Shown here in pieces: positions 63,124-64,000 of a stretch of 64,000 bases of DNA. The stretch spans positions 82,248-146,247 of the forward strand of contig DGPA01000021.1 of assembly GCA_002389505.1 (NCBI GenBank), read 5' to 3'. The stretch's first letter is position 1, and each line of letters opens with the position of its first letter. The position numbers were made by a program, and so were the translations under genes. The DNA is from Halieaceae bacterium UBA4452 (GTDB lineage: Bacteria; Pseudomonadota; Gammaproteobacteria; Pseudomonadales; Halieaceae). The notes below the pieces were generated by a model. It ran no database searches and was not told where the DNA came from. It worked only from the letters and a program-made list of their open reading frames with translations.

Positions 63124-64000
63124 TGGAGGGTATAAGCGCATTTCATTTTCTGCGGCCACTCTGGTTGCTGCTACTGCCCTCGCTGCTGTTGCTGGACTAT
63201 CTGCTGCGGAAAAATCCCTCGGTGGACGATGCCTTCACCCACATTATTGAACCCCACCTGATTGAGCATTTACGAGTACCGCCACCCCGTCAGCGTGTCT
63301 TAAGTCCCGATACGGTTGTTTTGCTGCTTTTTGTGCTCATTACCTTAATTTTGGCTGGGCCTAGCTGGCGGCAACAGCACTCACCACTGGCAGAAGACAG
63401 CGCACCATTGGTGGTTATTTTGGATGTCTCTGATTCCATGTCCGAGCAGGATATCGAGCCCTCACGAGGGATCCGCGCACGCCAGAAGGTCGCTGACCTG
63501 CTTGATCAGATCAGTGATAAACACGTCGCACTTATTGTTTTTGCGGGCAGTGCGCACACGGTGATACCGCTGACCAATGATCACGACATTGTGCGCAACT
63601 ATTTAGCTGCGATTGAGGAAAACATAGTGCCTCGGGCGGGTAAATTCCCAGAATATGCCTTGCCTAGCGTCGATCGATTACTCCTTAGCGCTCGGCGGAG
63701 TGGATCTGTGCTACTGGTGACCGACGGACTCGGCGCGCACTCCGAAGCGCTGTTTAGTGCCTGGTGTCAGACCTCTCCCCACCGGCTAGTGGTCTATGGT
63801 GTGGGCAGCGAGAATCTCAAGCTCACCAAGACACCCCTCGATCGTCGCGCGCTCACGTCTCTCGCCAGTCGTTGTGATGCCACCTTTATTGACGACAGCG
63901 TGGATACCCGCGACGTTGCCAAGATTACCGCTGCACTCAACGCTGGCTTCAGCATTATCGATAATGAGGCGCTACCGTGGTTCGATAACGGGTATCCGCT
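63122..64000 (+). CDS. VWA-domain membrane protein, BatB-like, 3' end outside the window
   Basis: An open frame of 293 codons runs to the window edge without a stop. It has the N-terminal helix FLRPLWLLLLPSLLLLDYLL, a second helix near 60-78, and a VWA domain with MIDAS motif DVSDSMSEQD near 101-110. The ATG overlaps the previous stop by two bases. The expected missing part includes a C-terminal helix and possibly a TPR region, as in BatB/BatC fusions. Confidence 0.85.

Noticed and set aside
1..64000. tRNA or rRNA genes, CRISPR arrays, insertion sequences, prophage or attachment sites
   Set aside because: I looked for cloverleaf-like segments, regular direct repeats, transposase or integrase motifs and found none that I could support; a tRNAscan or ISfinder search would settle it.

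Overview
The window reads as ordinary chromosome of a Gram-negative, probably marine, gammaproteobacterium. The evidence is a TonB-dependent receptor, a TPR-sulfotransferase, a sulfatase, a BCCT transporter, a valine-degradation cluster, a YheS-type ABC-F protein and several lipoproteins. Placement near Halieaceae/Cellvibrionales-like bacteria is an inference from gene content; no marker gene in the window proves it. I saw no rRNA or tRNA gene, insertion sequence, phage gene or CRISPR array. Coding density is high and no gene-free stretch exceeds about 260 bases.

Layout: (1) 1-7.2 kb: the frameshifted end of an unknown gene, a glycerate-kinase-like gene, then a glycerolipid operon (HAD-PlsC fusion, PlsB-type acyltransferase, GpsA) followed by an M48 lipoprotein peptidase. 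(2) 7.2-14.8 kb, minus strand: a BCCT transporter, then a coupled valine-degradation run (3-hydroxyisobutyrate dehydrogenase, 3-hydroxyisobutyryl-CoA hydrolase, enoyl-CoA hydratase, acyl-CoA dehydrogenase) and a CoA-acylating aldehyde dehydrogenase of the EutE/SauS type. (3) 15-27.4 kb: an AraC regulator, a complete glycerol-type ABC importer (GlpSTPQUV), a LuxR-type regulator, a class III aminotransferase, a DUF2878/chalcone-isomerase-like pair and GlpD. (4) 27.6-31.9 kb: an MBL hydrolase, an HSL-type esterase, an iron alcohol dehydrogenase and a quinone oxidoreductase. (5) 32-36.6 kb: a TPR-sulfotransferase and a TonB-dependent receptor closed by a clear terminator. (6) 36.7-47.6 kb: an RNase J-like protein with a DUF481 outer-membrane protein, glutathione reductase, TauE, a DUF4136 lipoprotein, a reductase/MFS/UbiX operon, AlkB, an EamA exporter and a PilZ protein. 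(7) 47.7-58.9 kb: a cytochrome P460-like protein, an Atm1-type ABC exporter, YheS, an aminotransferase, a TPMT-like methyltransferase, a threonine dehydratase, a sulfatase, an NRAMP-like transporter lacking the usual metal ligands, and an FAH-family hydrolase. (8) 59-64 kb: an HNH nuclease and a MoxR-DUF58-DUF4381-BatA-BatB operon cut by the window end.

The main theme is glycerol and three-carbon metabolism. A glycerol importer and GlpD would feed dihydroxyacetone phosphate, which GpsA can return to glycerol-3-phosphate for PlsB and PlsC. Glycerol kinase is not in the window. Most genes fall in known families. The most unusual points are the histone-like tail on the PlsC fusion, the altered NRAMP motifs, the acylating dehydrogenase beside the valine genes in the absence of mmsA, the sulfotransferase-receptor pair and the unassigned MBL/esterase/dehydrogenase cluster.
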